This document shows, in pieces, positions 1-7,595 of a stretch of 14,926 nucleotides of DNA. The stretch comes from a bacterium (lineage in GTDB: Bacteria; Patescibacteriota; Minisyncoccia; UBA6257; 2-01-FULL-56-20), in NCBI GenBank assembly GCA_021813155.1, contig JAKALK010000016.1, positions 1 through 14,926 on the forward strand, in the 5' to 3' direction. The notes under the pieces were generated by a model. That model ran no database searches and had not been told where the DNA came from. It saw only the letters and a program-made list of their open reading frames with translations. Positions within the stretch are counted from its first letter, which is position 1. Each line of letters begins with the position of its first letter. A program made the translations under genes and the position numbers.

Positions 1-1
1 T

Positions 2-205
2 CTAGTTTTTTTTGGGCAGTCGGGTAGGATGGGAGAGTCGAGAGATATGCTAAAGACCTCTTTGAAATCTCAGTTTTCTCTTCGAGCCCTACTTTATTTC
101 CTTTTTACCTTTTTTGGATTTAGAACTTTCTTTTGGTTCGATTTTTTTAAAAATAGAACCATGCGTTTCTTAAGAGTTTTTTTCTTAAACAAATCCCAAA
201 TCTAA
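2..205 (+). CDS. C-terminal end of a probable glycosyltransferase (partial)
   Basis: An open frame runs from the window edge to TAA at 203-205, two bases before the next start codon. It encodes 67 residues beginning LVFFGQSGRMGESRD, then a stretch rich in Phe, Leu and Arg with no catalytic motif. A basic, aromatic tail like this is common at the C-terminus of GT2 glycosyltransferases. The GT2 encoded at the other end of the window also ends in a basic, aromatic region. The tight spacing to the GT4 gene supports a real gene in the same transcript. The family assignment is inferred from context, because the catalytic part lies outside the window. It is clearly not enough to assign a substrate. 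Confidence 0.55.
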   Translation, partial: LVFFGQSGRMGESRDMLKTSLKSQFSLRALLYFLFTFFGFRTFFWFDFFKNRTMRFLRVFFLNKSQI

Positions 206-207
206 AA

Positions 208-1326
208 ATGGTTAAAATTCTATACCTCAATCCCCTAAAAGATGTGCCCTATCTAGGCCTTACTAATCACGCCTTGAACGTATTTTCGCGGTTCCCCAAA
301 AAAGACTTTGAATTTTATGCCTTCTTTTCTAATCCTGATTTTGAGACCGGATGTATTAAAAGACTCAAAGAACACGCCGGCCTCGTTGCCCATATGGTTT
401 TCGGGGTAGTTGCTATGTGGAAGATCAGGCCTGATGTTTTGTATGGCACCGGTTCAATGAGCGAACTTCCATTTTTTCTATTCAAACCCTTACGGTCGAA
501 ATATATGATTGGTTGGCACGGACCGCTTAATAAAGAATGGATGCTCTCTATCGCCAACTATTCCCTTCGCGCGAAAATTGGTTATTACGTTGCCAGGTTT
601 CTTTTGAGAGGCGCTTCTGTTTTTTTCTGCGACTCCGAGTTTATTGCTTCATCTCTTAGAAAAAGTTTTCCGAAAAAGGAAATCGTTATCACGCGCAATG
701 GCGTTGATACCAATCTTTTTAATCCCAATAAAAATGATCCCAAGTGGCTAGTCGAGTTTCTAAAACTCAATCAACCAAAACCCGTCGCGGTTTTTGTCAG
801 TCATTTAATCAAACGCAAAAGACCCGACCTTATCGTTGCCCTTGCTGAGTCGCTGCCTAATATTCAGTTTGTTATTGTCGGACGCGAGGGGTATTTTAGA
901 AAAACTGACGTAGATCGGTGGCTAGAGAAAAACTCAAATTTGAATTGGTTTCCTGTTCTTGATCGCGAAAACATGGCCAAACTTTTTGCCTCTTCAAGCG
1001 TTCTGGTTTTTCCTACTCTTGATGAGCCTTTCGGTTTCACCACTATCGAAGCTATGGCATCAGGGCTCCCGGTTGTTGCTACTCGCTCAGGGGCAACTCC
1101 GGAACTTGTCCGGGACGGAGTTGACGGATTTTTGGTTAATCGTGACTCAAATGAATTAAGCGAGTTCATTGATAAAGTCAAAGAATTGTGTGATACTAAT
1201 CAAACCCAATTAAGAGCCCGTATCCGAAGCGATGCTCGCGAAAGGGCTATTAGTTTATTTAACTGGGAATACGTTTCAGAGGTGCACTTTCAGATTTTCA
1301 AAAGATTTATTCAGCACTCAAAATGA
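208..1326 (+). CDS. GT4-family glycosyltransferase (group 1)
   Basis: This 372-residue protein is a retaining GT-B glycosyltransferase, expected to move a sugar from a nucleotide-sugar donor to a growing surface glycan at the cytoplasmic face of the membrane. The N-terminal domain starts with the beta strand VKILYLNPL and contains the acceptor-side WHGPLNKEW segment (103-111). The C-terminal donor-binding domain has NGVDTNLFNP (164-173), a basic IKRKRP loop (201-206) and the family's E-x7-E motif, E273 to E281 in EPFGFTTIE. It continues with GLPVVATRSGATPELV (286-301) and GVDGFLV (304-310). Full length for the family. No SD precedes the ATG, only an A-rich run. Its TGA overlaps the next start as ATGA (1323-1326), implying translational coupling. 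Donor and acceptor cannot be read from sequence. Confidence 0.9.
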   Translation: MVKILYLNPLKDVPYLGLTNHALNVFSRFPKKDFEFYAFFSNPDFETGCIKRLKEHAGLVAHMVFGVVAMWKIRPDVLYGTGSMSELPFFLFKPLRSKYMIGWHGPLNKEWMLSIANYSLRAKIGYYVARFLLRGASVFFCDSEFIASSLRKSFPKKEIVITRNGVDTNLFNPNKNDPKWLVEFLKLNQPKPVAVFVSHLIKRKRPDLIVALAESLPNIQFVIVGREGYFRKTDVDRWLEKNSNLNWFPVLDRENMAKLFASSSVLVFPTLDEPFGFTTIEAMASGLPVVATRSGATPELVRDGVDGFLVNRDSNELSEFIDKVKELCDTNQTQLRARIRSDARERAISLFNWEYVSEVHFQIFKRFIQHSK

Positions 1327-2369
1327 AAATCCTCTACACCGGTCTCGAAAACGATTATTACCTTCCAAAAAGAGGTAAAAGTTTTGAATATAATAACTTT
1401 TACCTTAGCCTCAAAGGGCTTCCTAGCACAGAGGTCATAAACCTTCCATTCGATCGCATTTTAGAAGTCGGAAAAGAGAAATTTAATGAAGAACTCTTAG
1501 AGACAGTAAAAAAAGAAAAGCCTGATTTAGTTTTTGCTTTTATGCTCTCTGACGAGTTCGATCCCAAAGTACTTCAAGAAATCAAAAAAATCACTACTAG
1601 CCTGGCCTGGTTTGCTGATGACAGTTGGCGCTTTTACAATTACTCTCGCTACTGGGCTCATCTTTTTACTTGGGTTGCCACCACCTATTCCTGGACACCC
1701 GCTCTTTTTAAAAAATATGGTCAGCCGAATGTGGTGCGATCCCAGTGGGCTGCGAACGCAAATACTTACAAACCTACTGGTCTTAACGACTCTTCTAAAA
1801 TCCAACCTGATGTTTGCTTTGTGGGTGGCTGGAGTAAACCGCGGCAAAAACTTGTCGACGCCCTAATTAGTCGCGGCGTCAAAGTCAGTGTTTTTGGCGG
1901 CGGTTGGGCCGGGGGACGGGTTAGTGACGAAGAGATGCTTCGGCTTTTTAGTGCGAGTAAGATTAACCTTGGTCTAAATCCTTCTCCTGGATATTTCAAT
2001 AAGAATTCACTCGGTCGTCTTTTCGCCCGTCGTTCTGTTAATAAGTTCGTGCCCGATTTTCACCTTCTCAGCAACATTCGTTGTTTGTTGAGCCGGGGGA
2101 TTCCTCAAATTAAAGCTCGCCACTTCGAAATTCCTGCCTGTGGTGGTTTTGTCATCACTTCTATGGCCGATGATCTTGATAAGTACTATACCCCGGGTAA
2201 AGAAATTGTCATTTATAGTGACCTTGATGATTTTGTTGAAAAAATAAACTATTATCTTAAAAACGGCGAAGAGAGAAAAAGTATTGCCAAAGCCGGGTAT
2301 GAAAGAACTATTCGGGAGCACACTTACGAAAAACGTTTCCTAGATATCTTCAAGCATATTGGCCTTTAA
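1323..2369 (+). CDS. CgeB-like (GT-B) glycosyltransferase
   Basis: This 348-residue protein resembles the CgeB/spore-maturation type of glycosyltransferase. The N-terminal half has the FADDSWRFYNYS segment (97-108), where such proteins usually carry an aromatic-Asp-Asp motif. The C-terminal half has CFVGGWSKPRQKLVDAL (165-181), then the diagnostic block IKARHFEIPACGGFVIT (263-279). It continues with YYTPGKEIVIYSDLDDFVEKI (288-308) and a tail ending KAGYERTIREHTYEKRF (323-339). These match the Glyco_trans_1_2 C-terminal domain in order and spacing. The gene overlaps the preceding GT4 gene by four bases, so the two are probably translated together and may add successive sugars. No membrane segments are obvious. 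Sugar specificity is unknown. Confidence 0.85.
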   Translation: MKILYTGLENDYYLPKRGKSFEYNNFYLSLKGLPSTEVINLPFDRILEVGKEKFNEELLETVKKEKPDLVFAFMLSDEFDPKVLQEIKKITTSLAWFADDSWRFYNYSRYWAHLFTWVATTYSWTPALFKKYGQPNVVRSQWAANANTYKPTGLNDSSKIQPDVCFVGGWSKPRQKLVDALISRGVKVSVFGGGWAGGRVSDEEMLRLFSASKINLGLNPSPGYFNKNSLGRLFARRSVNKFVPDFHLLSNIRCLLSRGIPQIKARHFEIPACGGFVITSMADDLDKYYTPGKEIVIYSDLDDFVEKINYYLKNGEERKSIAKAGYERTIREHTYEKRFLDIFKHIGL

Positions 2370-2374
2370 AGGAG
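2368..2374 (+). promoter_or_regulatory. Shine-Dalgarno site of the epimerase gene
   Basis: AAAGGAG lies three bases before the ATG at 2378 and overlaps the stop region of the preceding gene. It is notable because it is the only clear SD seen before a plus-strand gene in this window. The spacing is shorter than usual. Confidence 0.6.
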
Positions 2375-2377
2375 CTG

Positions 2378-3319
2378 ATGGGAGAAAATAAAAAAATTTT
2401 AATCACTGGAGTTGCTGGGTTTATTGGTTCTAATCTGGCTGACCGCCTATTAAAAGAAGGTTATTCGATTGTCGGCGTCGATAATTTATCAGCCGGTGTT
2501 ATCGAACAAATTCCTAAAGGTGTGGAGTTCCACAAACTTGATATCCGTTCGATTGAAATTTTCCCGCTTTTTAGTGGTGTTGATGTAGTTTTTCATCTAG
2601 CGGCCAAGAATTGTATTGAAGACTGCCAGCAAGATCCAGTTGAGACGGCCGACATCAACGTTCGTGGCACCGCAAATGTTTTTGAGGCTTCTCGTCGAGC
2701 AAAAGTTAGAAAGGTAATAGATTTTGAATCCTCGGCCGTTTACGAAGGCATTACAAAATTCCCTACTTCCGAGAGCGAAGTTTCGCCCCAGAGCTTTTAT
2801 GCTGTGAGCAAAATTTGCGCTAACCTCTTTGCCAAAAAATACGGCGAATTTCACGGGGTAACTTCAGTTGGTATTCGCCCTTTTAGTGTTTATGGCCCTC
2901 GTCAAGATTATCGCCGCACCATCCCTCCCTCCATGCCGGCCTTTGCCATTAAACTTTTAAAAGAGGAACAGCCTATTATTTTTGGAGACGGCTCAAAACG
3001 CCGTGATTTTATTTACGTTGAAGACCTCAATGATTTCATGCTTCTCTGCATTAATGATTCAAGGGTTGATGGAAAAGTTTTCAACTTGGGTAGTGGGACT
3101 AATAACTCCGTTCTTGAGGTTTATCATCTCGTTAAAGATATCCTCAAATCTAGTGTCGAGCCAACCTTCAAGCCCAATTTATCCGGTGAGGCACAAATTA
3201 CTCTAGCCGACATCTCCGCCGCCAAGGCCCTCGGTTGGGCACCTAAAACCAAAATTGAAGATGGAGTCAAAATTCTGGTTGATTTTCTAAAGAAAGAAAA
3301 GGAGCTTGGGCGCCTCTAG
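2378..3319 (+). CDS. NAD-dependent nucleotide-sugar epimerase/dehydratase (extended SDR)
   Basis: This 313-residue extended short-chain dehydrogenase has a Rossmann loop TGVAGFIGSNL (10-20; G11, G14, G17) and an acidic residue after beta-2 (VDNLS, 34-38), which fits NAD. It also has DIR (55-57), HLAA (73-76), a catalytic Ser near 119 in ESSAVYEG, and the Y141-x3-K145 pair. RPFSVYGPRQ (167-176) and RRDFIYVEDL in the C-terminal part are typical of UDP-glucose 4-epimerase and dTDP-glucose 4,6-dehydratase relatives. The dehydratase DE pair after the catalytic Thr/Ser is absent, so an epimerase or reductase is more likely. Next to a heptose pathway, its substrate could be GDP-heptose or a UDP-hexose. 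That choice is inference. Confidence 0.85.
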   Translation: MGENKKILITGVAGFIGSNLADRLLKEGYSIVGVDNLSAGVIEQIPKGVEFHKLDIRSIEIFPLFSGVDVVFHLAAKNCIEDCQQDPVETADINVRGTANVFEASRRAKVRKVIDFESSAVYEGITKFPTSESEVSPQSFYAVSKICANLFAKKYGEFHGVTSVGIRPFSVYGPRQDYRRTIPPSMPAFAIKLLKEEQPIIFGDGSKRRDFIYVEDLNDFMLLCINDSRVDGKVFNLGSGTNNSVLEVYHLVKDILKSSVEPTFKPNLSGEAQITLADISAAKALGWAPKTKIEDGVKILVDFLKKEKELGRL

Positions 3320-3338
3320 CTTTATTTATCTTTTCATT

Positions 3339-3344
3339 TATAAT
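3339..3344 (+). promoter_or_regulatory. Candidate -10 box giving a leaderless hddA transcript
   Basis: A perfect TATAAT stands nine bases before the ATG at 3354. RNA started at the usual distance would begin at or within about three bases of the start codon. No good -35 hexamer is visible at 16-18 bases, so the promoter would depend on the -10 box or on an activator. This is a sequence match only. Confidence 0.4.
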
Positions 3345-3353
3345 AGGGCTACC

Positions 3354-4340
3354 ATGATTGTCACGAGGACTCCCTTTAGAATTACCCTTGGCGGAGGCGG
3401 CACCGACCTCCCTTCCTACTACGAAAAATACGGCGGCTTTATCTTTTCGGTTGGCCTCGATAAGTATATGTATGTAAGCGTCAATCGTCCCGTTATTGAT
3501 GATCTCATTCGCCTTAAATATACTAAAACCGAAATTGTTGATAGTTTAAACGAAATCCAACACGATATTGCCCGCGAAGCTCTTCGTATGATGGGTGTTG
3601 AGAAGGGGATAGAAATTAATTCTATCGCCGATATTTCTGCTGGCAGCGGCCTAGGTTCCTCGAGTTGCTATGCCGTCGGTCTCTTGCACGCCCTTCACGT
3701 TATGAAACGAGACTATGTCTCTCTAAGACAATTAGCCGACGAAGACTTCAAACTTGAAAATCAAATTTTAAAACGGCCCATTGGGCAACAAGACCCCTAT
3801 CTCGCCGCCTTCGGCGGGCTCACGATTTTAGATATTGAGAAAGACGGCAAGGTCAAAGTTCGAAAAGCAGCTGTTTCCGAAGAAGCTGCCGACGAGCTCA
3901 ATCGCAACATGCTCGTATTTTTCACGGGCGTAACAAGAAGCGCCGACACCATCCTCTCAGAACAACAAAGCAGCGTTAAAGAAGAGAAGAAAGAAGTAGT
4001 TGATAGTATGCATTTTATTAAAGAATTAGGCTACGAGATATTGGAGGCTATGGAAGATGGTAATGTCGATGAGGTTGGGGTTAAATTCCACGCCCACTGG
4101 CAGCATAAAAAGAAAATATCAACTAAGATGTCTAATCCTGAGTTCGATAAGATCTATGATGTTGCGCGTGAAAACGGGGCTTTAGGCGGTAAAATTTCTG
4201 GTGCCGGCGGCGGTGGTTTTTTCACCTTTTATGTCAATAAAAACCACGTTGGCTTTCGCAAGATTATGAGAGATCTAGGTTTACGGGAAATGCGCTATCG
4301 CTTTGATTTTGAAGGGTCTAAGACGCTTGTTGATTTTTAA
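3354..4340 (+). CDS. hddA: GHMP-family kinase, D-glycero-alpha-D-manno-heptose 7-phosphate kinase
   Basis: This 328-residue protein should phosphorylate C1 of D-glycero-D-manno-heptose 7-phosphate with ATP, giving the alpha 1,7-bisphosphate. All GHMP motifs are present: RTPFRITLGGGGTDLPSYY near the N-terminus (5-23), the ATP loop GSGLGSSS (97-104), GQQDPY with the likely catalytic-region Asp (144-149) and KISGAGGGGFF (280-290). Length and the GGGGTDL start match HddA/FkbP-like kinases rather than galactokinase or mevalonate kinase. A TTG at 3306 in frame would add 16 residues overlapping the epimerase gene. The ATG at 3354 is preferred because homology starts there and a TATAAT lies just upstream. 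GmhA, GmhB and HddC homologues lie downstream, which supports the substrate. L-fucose kinase is the main alternative. Confidence 0.8.
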   Translation: MIVTRTPFRITLGGGGTDLPSYYEKYGGFIFSVGLDKYMYVSVNRPVIDDLIRLKYTKTEIVDSLNEIQHDIAREALRMMGVEKGIEINSIADISAGSGLGSSSCYAVGLLHALHVMKRDYVSLRQLADEDFKLENQILKRPIGQQDPYLAAFGGLTILDIEKDGKVKVRKAAVSEEAADELNRNMLVFFTGVTRSADTILSEQQSSVKEEKKEVVDSMHFIKELGYEILEAMEDGNVDEVGVKFHAHWQHKKKISTKMSNPEFDKIYDVARENGALGGKISGAGGGGFFTFYVNKNHVGFRKIMRDLGLREMRYRFDFEGSKTLVDF

Positions 4341-4349
4341 TCTCTACTA

Positions 4350-5660
4350 ATGAGTTCTCCTTATAAAATCGCCGTTTTAGGTTTGTGGCACCTCGGCGAG
4401 ATTTACTCTGCGGGCCTAGCCGAACTCGGTCATTCAGTGGTTGGCTTGAGCGATGACGAAAAAATAATCAAAAATCTTCTCGAAGCTAAACCACCACTTC
4501 CAGAACCAGACCTAGAAAATCTGATCCGTAAAAACCTCGAGACTAGTCGCCTTTCCTACTCAACTGACTTTAGGGAAATCGAAAAATGCCGTGTTTTGTG
4601 GATTACTTTCGATACTCCTGTCGACGATAACGACGATGTCGATTTAACTGTTATAACCACCGCCCTCAAAAAATCATTACCCCACCTATCTAACGGCATC
4701 CTTATAGTTGTCACCAGCCAAGTTCCGGTTGGAACTGCCAAAACTATTCGAGAACTTATTTCCGCTAGTCGTCCTGATCTGAAATTCGGATATGCCTGTG
4801 TTCCCGAGAACTTACGTCTTGGTAACGCCGTCAAGTGCTTTTTTGATCCCGGCCGCATTATTATCGGAGCATCTGAGGCTGAAACTTCTGATGCGGTTGT
4901 TGAGATATTTAAAAACATTCCAGCGGAAATATTAAAGATGTCTCCCGCCTCTGCTGAAATGGCTAAACATGCAACTAACGCCTTTCTTGCGACCTCGGTT
5001 AGTTTCATTAACGATATCTCCGATATTTGTGAAAAGGTTGGAGCCGATGTCCAAGATGTTACCCGCGCCCTCCGCTCCGAGCCTAGAATTGGCCCTAAAG
5101 CTTTTTTAGACGCCGGACTGGGTTTTTCCGGCGGGACACTTGGTCGCGACCTTAAAGTCTTAATGTCAGTTGCTAAAAAAGAAAATATTGAGCCGTTTAT
5201 CCTCGACGACGTCTACAACAAAAATCTAGCCCGCAAAGATTTTGTCATTCGGCGCCTCGTTGAGATACTCGGCTCGATTCAAGGGAAAACTATTGCGCTT
5301 TTTGGATTAACCTATAAGCCTGGCACCCCAACCCTGAGGCGCTCCCGAGCCCTAGAAATTGCCGCGCTTCTTTTGCAATCTGGTGCTAATCTTAAACTCC
5401 ACGATCCTGCGGCCGACGAGCAGGAACTAGCTAATCTTGGATCTTTCGATTTCTTTCGCGATCCTTATGCAGCTGTACTTGAGGCGGATAGTTTGATTCT
5501 TGTTACTCCTTGGCCAGAATTTAAAAATCTCGATTTTCAAGCTATTTCAAATAAGGCCAAACCTAACGCCGTTTTTTTTGACGTTCCTAATTTTCTATGC
5601 GATAAAGAAAGAGAAATCGGAGCGATTGGTCTTAGATATTTTGGCACTGGTCGCGGTTAA
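4350..5660 (+). CDS. UDP-glucose/GDP-mannose dehydrogenase homologue without the catalytic cysteine
   Basis: This 436-residue protein has the three domains of the family: N-terminal Rossmann (about 1-200), central helical (about 200-295) and C-terminal substrate-binding (about 300-430; GLTYKPGTPTLRRSRALEIA, 319-338). K206 and N210 in AEMAKHATNAFLA match conserved active-site residues. The catalytic-loop position that reads GGSCFPKD in the family reads SGGTLGRD here (260-267), so Thr263 replaces Cys. The nucleotide loop reads GLWHLG (11-16), with Trp in place of the middle Gly, and the second Glu of PEFLRE is Leu157. Without the cysteine, thiohemiacetal chemistry and the full oxidation to a uronic acid should not work. 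A two-electron oxidation or a different reaction is possible. It starts nine bases after hddA with no SD. Confidence 0.85.
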   Translation: MSSPYKIAVLGLWHLGEIYSAGLAELGHSVVGLSDDEKIIKNLLEAKPPLPEPDLENLIRKNLETSRLSYSTDFREIEKCRVLWITFDTPVDDNDDVDLTVITTALKKSLPHLSNGILIVVTSQVPVGTAKTIRELISASRPDLKFGYACVPENLRLGNAVKCFFDPGRIIIGASEAETSDAVVEIFKNIPAEILKMSPASAEMAKHATNAFLATSVSFINDISDICEKVGADVQDVTRALRSEPRIGPKAFLDAGLGFSGGTLGRDLKVLMSVAKKENIEPFILDDVYNKNLARKDFVIRRLVEILGSIQGKTIALFGLTYKPGTPTLRRSRALEIAALLLQSGANLKLHDPAADEQELANLGSFDFFRDPYAAVLEADSLILVTPWPEFKNLDFQAISNKAKPNAVFFDVPNFLCDKEREIGAIGLRYFGTGRG

Positions 5661-5669
5661 AAACATTAA

Positions 5670-6500
5670 ATGCTGTTAAAAGATAAAAAAGCTTTAATCA
5701 CGGGTGGCGGACGGGGTATTAGTAAAGTTATCGCTTCATTTTACTTGCGCGAAGGGGCGAATATTGTTATCGCTTCTCGGTCGGAAGAAGAGCTAAAGAA
5801 CACTTCGGACGAATTTAATAAAACCTATCCCGGCAAAATCTCCTATTTTTTAGTAGATGTTTCAAATCCTACTGAAGTAAAAAAAATGATTGCTCACGCC
5901 GTTAGTTCTCTCGGAGCAATTGATATTTTAGTAAACGGCGCCGGCATTTATGGTCCTATCGGCCCGTCTCATGAAGTGGATCTGGATCACTGGAAGAAAA
6001 CTTATGAAATTAATGTTTTCGGTACTTTTTACTCTTTCCACGAAGTTGTGCCACAAATGATTAAACAAGGTCATGGCAAAATCATCAACTTCTCGGGCGG
6101 TGGCGACGGGCCTCTCCCTAGATTTAGCGCCTATAGTTCATCCAAAGCGGCCATTGTGCGCCTAACCGAAACCTTGGCCGAAGAAATTAAAAGTTACGGA
6201 ATAGAAGTAAATTGTATTGCCCCCGGCCCGGTTAACACTCACTTCTTAGATGAAGCTCTTGCGGCTGGCATTGAAAAACTTGGGTCCGAAAAATATCAAA
6301 GTCTCTTGAAGCAAAAAGAAGACGGCGGCGTCCCGCCGGAAAAAGCCGCTGACCTTTGCGTATTCTTAGCTTCCGAGAAATCTAACGGCCTCTCCGGTCG
6401 TTTCTTGAGCGCCGTCTGGGATAATTACTGGGATTGGGACGAGGAAAAAATTAAAGAAATTATGTCGGGTCCCGCTTTCACTTATCGTCGTGTTAAGTAA
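5670..6500 (+). CDS. Classical SDR-family oxidoreductase
   Basis: This 276-residue short-chain dehydrogenase has the cofactor loop TGGGRGIS (11-18), and ASRS after beta-2 (35-38) suggests NADP. It has DVS (63-65) and NGAG (89-92, usually NNAG). N115 is in EINVFG, and the catalytic Ser142, Tyr155 and Lys159 are present (YSSSK, 155-159). The NCIAPGPVNTHF segment (181-192) shapes the substrate site. The C-terminal tail, with VWDNYWDWDEEKI, is longer than in fatty-acid SDRs. The gene starts nine bases after the dehydrogenase-like gene and is followed one base later by the Gfo/Idh gene. The three probably act on the same sugar. Substrate is unknown; reduction of a keto-sugar is a reasonable inference. 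Confidence 0.85.
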   Translation: MLLKDKKALITGGGRGISKVIASFYLREGANIVIASRSEEELKNTSDEFNKTYPGKISYFLVDVSNPTEVKKMIAHAVSSLGAIDILVNGAGIYGPIGPSHEVDLDHWKKTYEINVFGTFYSFHEVVPQMIKQGHGKIINFSGGGDGPLPRFSAYSSSKAAIVRLTETLAEEIKSYGIEVNCIAPGPVNTHFLDEALAAGIEKLGSEKYQSLLKQKEDGGVPPEKAADLCVFLASEKSNGLSGRFLSAVWDNYWDWDEEKIKEIMSGPAFTYRRVK

Positions 6501-6501
6501 A

Positions 6502-7509
6502 ATGGCCAAAGAAATCAAAGTTGGAATCATTGGTGCCGGGCTTATGGGTCACCGTCGTGCCGACGCTCTTAAAAGTGTTGGCGGTAGCGTCCTGGTCGCT
6601 GTCGCTGACGTTGATTTCGAAAAAGCCAAAGAATTGGCCGGGAAGTACGAAGTCAAAGCAATTAAAAACTGGCAAGATCTACTCAAAATTGAAGATATTG
6701 ATGCGGTGATCGTATCGGTGCCTAATAAATTCTCAGTCCCAATCGCAATTGAAGCCCTAAAACGCGGCAAACATGTTTTAACCGAAAAACCCCTTGGCCG
6801 AGACACTAAAGATGCCAAAAAAATCATTGCCATTGAAAAGAAGTATCGAAAAGTTGTCCGGGTTGGTTTCAATCATCGCTTTCACGCTGCTATTTTAAAA
6901 GCCAAAGAAATCTTCGATGGAGGCGGTATCGGGAAATTGATGTACATTCGCGCTCGTTACGGCAATGGCGGCCGCAAAGGTATGGAAAAAGAATGGCGAT
7001 TTAATAAAGCTATCTCGGGCGGTGGCGAACTTCACGACCAAGGTGTTCATATTATTGATCTCACCCGATTTTTTGCGGGCGAGTTCAAGGAAGTCTCTGG
7101 TTCAGCCGAGGTAAAGTTTTGGCAGTCGAAAGTTGAAGACAATGCTTTTGTAATTATGAAGAAACCTAAAATCACTGCCTTTTTTCATGTGAGCGCTACT
7201 CAGTGGAAAAACATTTTTTCTTTTGAGATTTTCGGCGACTGGGGTTTTCTAAACATCGATGGTAAAGGCGGTAGTTACGGCAAAGAAACTTTGACTTATG
7301 GTCGCCGCCGTCCCGAGTTTGGTGCTCCTGAAATTCAAACTTTCGAATGGGATCGGGATATCAGCTGGGAAGAAGAGTGGCGCGCTTTTCTCTTGGCAAT
7401 CAATAAAAAAACTAGTCCTATTGCCACAACCTCCGATGGCCTCAAGGCTAACGAAATTGTCGAAGCTATTTACCGCTCTTCAAAGAGTAAGCGAACTATT
7501 CAAATTTGA
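6502..7509 (+). CDS. Gfo/Idh/MocA-family sugar oxidoreductase
   Basis: This 335-residue NAD(P)-dependent enzyme has a Rossmann loop GIIGAGLMG (8-16) and the family signature EKPLG (95-99). The catalytic block GGGELHDQGVHIIDL lies at 173-187, with D179, H183 and D186 in the usual D-x3-H-x2-D spacing. The C-terminal half is the expected alpha/beta substrate domain. The GTG at 6490 in frame would overlap the SDR gene. The ATG at 6502 is chosen because it puts the Rossmann strand five residues from the N-terminus. Relatives act on inositol, glucose-fructose, or nucleotide-linked keto sugars such as UDP-GlcNAc-3-uronate. With three other oxidoreductases in the operon, C3 or C4 oxidation of a sugar nucleotide is plausible but unproved. 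Confidence 0.88.
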   Translation: MAKEIKVGIIGAGLMGHRRADALKSVGGSVLVAVADVDFEKAKELAGKYEVKAIKNWQDLLKIEDIDAVIVSVPNKFSVPIAIEALKRGKHVLTEKPLGRDTKDAKKIIAIEKKYRKVVRVGFNHRFHAAILKAKEIFDGGGIGKLMYIRARYGNGGRKGMEKEWRFNKAISGGGELHDQGVHIIDLTRFFAGEFKEVSGSAEVKFWQSKVEDNAFVIMKKPKITAFFHVSATQWKNIFSFEIFGDWGFLNIDGKGGSYGKETLTYGRRRPEFGAPEIQTFEWDRDISWEEEWRAFLLAINKKTSPIATTSDGLKANEIVEAIYRSSKSKRTIQI

Positions 7510-7511
7510 TT

Positions 7512-7565
7512 GCTCTAAGTTTGGTTTTTAAAATCGCTGGCCATTAGAGCTTTGACATAAAGCTC
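7512..7565 (+). promoter_or_regulatory. Overlapping inverted repeats around the transaldolase -35 box
   Basis: Two perfect 7-base inverted repeats share one arm. GCTCTAA (7512-7518) pairs with TTAGAGC (7544-7550). GAGCTTT (7547-7553) pairs with AAAGCTC (7559-7565) around GACAT. The second repeat covers the -35 hexamer TTGACA (7552-7557). It could be an operator for a dimeric regulator, or in RNA reading through from upstream the arms could form alternative hairpins. Neither hairpin has a T tract, so it is not a simple terminator. Confidence 0.4.
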
Positions 7566-7580
7566 AACTTATCATACTAT
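7552..7580 (+). promoter_or_regulatory. Probable sigma-70-type promoter of the transaldolase gene
   Basis: A consensus TTGACA (7552-7557) is followed after 17 bases by TACTAT (7575-7580). An overlapping TATAGT (7578-7583) is closer to consensus but 20 bases away. Transcription would start about 6-9 bases before the ATG at 7596, giving a very short leader without an SD. The 86-base gap between genes is one of the two largest in the plus-strand array, which fits an internal promoter. Confidence 0.6.
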
Positions 7581-7595
7581 AGTCTTACTTACTTT

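Noticed and set aside
3306..3353. N-terminal extension of hddA from TTG at 3306.
   Set aside because: It overlaps the epimerase gene, has no homology to the GHMP start, and the ATG at 3354 is better placed.
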